Shown: positions 7,569 through 8,522 of the stretch, piece after piece | How positions within the stretch are numbered: the first letter of the stretch is position 1 | Layout of the letters: every line of letters starts with the position of its first letter | Assembly: GCA_946482615.1 (NCBI GenBank) | Contig: CAMLSF010000156.1 | Coordinates: 1-8,522, forward strand | Length of the DNA stretch: 8,522 nucleotides | Source of the DNA: an uncultured Chromatiaceae bacterium | GTDB taxonomy: Bacteria; Pseudomonadota; Gammaproteobacteria; Enterobacterales; Alteromonadaceae | Reading direction: 5' to 3' | The notes under the pieces: generated by a model | What the model was told of the DNA's origin: nothing | What the model saw: the letters and a program-made list of their open reading frames with translations, nothing else | Database searches by the model: none | Made by a program: the position numbers and the translations under genes

Positions 7569-8390
7569 ATGACAACTATTAGCGCGAAAGACGGTACGAA
7601 AATTTTCTACAAAGACTGGGGCTCAGGCCCTGTGGTGGTGTTCAGTCATGGCTGGCCACTAAGCTCTGATGCCTGGGAAGATCAGATGTTTTTCCTCGCA
7701 TCACAGGGATATCGTTGTATCGCCCATGACCGTCGTGGTCATGGCCGCTCGGAGCAGGCATGGGTTGGCAATGATATGGATACCTATGCCGATGATTTAG
7801 CCAGCCTGATTGAGGCTTTGGATTTACAGGATGTCACGCTTGTAGGGCACTCTACTGGTGGTGGTGAAGTCACCCGTTATGTAGGTCGTCATGGTTCATC
7901 ACGGGTCAAAGGTCTGGTATTAGTTGGCGCTGTGACACCCCAGATGGGCAGATCAGCAAACAACCCGAATGGTGTACCTATGGAGGTTTTTGATGGTATC
8001 CGTGCTGGTGTTTTGGCCAATCGTCATCAGTTTTTCCGTGATTTGACGGTACCATTTTTTGGTTTTAACCGCCCGGACGCTCAAGTCTCCACCGCCTTGC
8101 AGGATGTGTTTTGTTATCAGGGCATGTTAGCTGGCTTAAAAAATGTGTACGACTGCATTCAACAGTTTTCAGAATCAGATTTTACTGAAGATCTGAAAAA
8201 GGTCGATGTACCGGCTTTAGTGATCCACGGTGATGATGATCAGATAGTGCCAGTTGAAACTACGGCGGTAGCTGCAGCCAGACTGTTGAAAAATGCCACA
8301 TTAAAGCTTTATCCGGGCGGCTCTCACGGTTTACCTTCAACCAATAAAGACCAGATCAATCAGGATTTATTGGCTTTTTTACGTTCTTAA
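7569..8390 (+). CDS. Alpha/beta hydrolase, non-heme chloroperoxidase/arylesterase group
   Basis: This is a 273-residue cytoplasmic alpha/beta-hydrolase with no signal peptide; its length is typical for the cofactor-free haloperoxidase/arylesterase group. The catalytic triad is readable: Ser95 in the elbow GHSTGGGE (93-100), Asp224 in GDDDQIVP (221-228) and His253 in GSHG (251-254). HGWP (27-30) is the oxyanion-hole loop and DRRGHGRS (54-61) a further family motif. Family members hydrolyse aryl or short-chain esters, and with peroxide and a carboxylic acid form peracids that can halogenate substrates in vitro; the physiological substrate is usually unknown and cannot be inferred here. The residue after the catalytic Ser is Thr96; Pseudomonas fluorescens esterase has Met there, so substrate and perhydrolase preference may differ. 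The gene is monocistronic in appearance, with its own ribosome site and a strong terminator. Confidence 0.94.
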   Translation: MTTISAKDGTKIFYKDWGSGPVVVFSHGWPLSSDAWEDQMFFLASQGYRCIAHDRRGHGRSEQAWVGNDMDTYADDLASLIEALDLQDVTLVGHSTGGGEVTRYVGRHGSSRVKGLVLVGAVTPQMGRSANNPNGVPMEVFDGIRAGVLANRHQFFRDLTVPFFGFNRPDAQVSTALQDVFCYQGMLAGLKNVYDCIQQFSESDFTEDLKKVDVPALVIHGDDDQIVPVETTAVAAARLLKNATLKLYPGGSHGLPSTNKDQINQDLLAFLRS

Positions 8391-8415
8391 CTCATTCAAC
8401 GCTGAGTGAATAGAG

Positions 8416-8443
8416 AAGGGAGTTTTAATGACTCCCTTGTTTT
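8416..8443 (+). terminator. Rho-independent terminator of the hydrolase gene
   Basis: AAGGGAGT (8416-8423) pairs perfectly with ACTCCCTT (8431-8438) around a 7-base loop, followed by GTTTT. It begins 25 bases after the hydrolase stop codon. On the other strand there is no good T-run, so it appears to serve the + strand. Confidence 0.8.
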
Positions 8444-8522
8444 GCCTCAGTCCAGTCTTTATACCTTGGTATACTGGTGTTTTGCCGGTGTCTCGCAGAT
8501 AGTAGACAATCTGTTCAGGCTA

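Noticed and set aside
7561..7572. A three-codon frame whose stop overlaps the hydrolase start as ATGA.
   Set aside because: Its ATG abuts the AAGGA ribosome site with zero spacing, so it cannot use that site efficiently; the hydrolase ATG at 7569 has the proper distance.
8425..8522. Open reading on the - strand ending ...YKDWTEAKQGSH with a stop at 8425-8427, and a second open - frame from 8519 down to about 8380.
   Set aside because: The first is closed by an in-frame TGA at 8515-8517 after 29 codons with no start; the second follows a TAG at 8520-8522, also has no ATG, and runs through the terminator into the hydrolase end. Neither can be supported as a gene.

Overview
The window looks like chromosomal DNA of a Gram-negative bacterium. 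A gammaproteobacterium of the marine or freshwater Alteromonadales/Chromatiales kind (Rheinheimera-like) is my best guess. This rests on mixed AT/GC composition (hand-counted 60-base lines range from about 30% to 52% GC), ordinary Shine-Dalgarno sites and the protein families present. No rRNA or marker gene confirms it.

Left part (5-6777, all + strand): an MFS sugar-type symporter of the GPH group is followed 54 bases later by a very large cytoplasmic sensor protein of 1574 residues. Its domain order is STAND/AAA ATPase, a long TPR-like helical region, GAF, PAS, HisKA and HATPase. A FixJ-type response regulator (receiver plus LuxR helix-turn-helix) follows 26 bases after it. The sensor and regulator almost certainly form a two-component pair. 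The transporter may belong to the same transcript, because no terminator is visible between it and the sensor, and could be a target of the pair.

The sensor is the most notable object in the window. It matches the architecture of the 'trifunctional' Ser/Thr-kinase/ATPase/histidine-kinase proteins, but its N-terminus starts where the Ser/Thr kinase domain would end. Its TPR-like region is also unusually rich in cysteine.

Right part (6787-8522): a TMEM175/DUF1211 membrane protein lies on the - strand, convergent with the regulator, with only 9 bases between the stop codons. A 197-base divergent intergenic region separates it from an alpha/beta hydrolase of the non-heme chloroperoxidase/arylesterase group (+ strand), which ends at a clear intrinsic terminator. 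The last 79 bases hold no gene I can support. I see no RNA genes, CRISPR arrays, insertion sequences or attachment sites.
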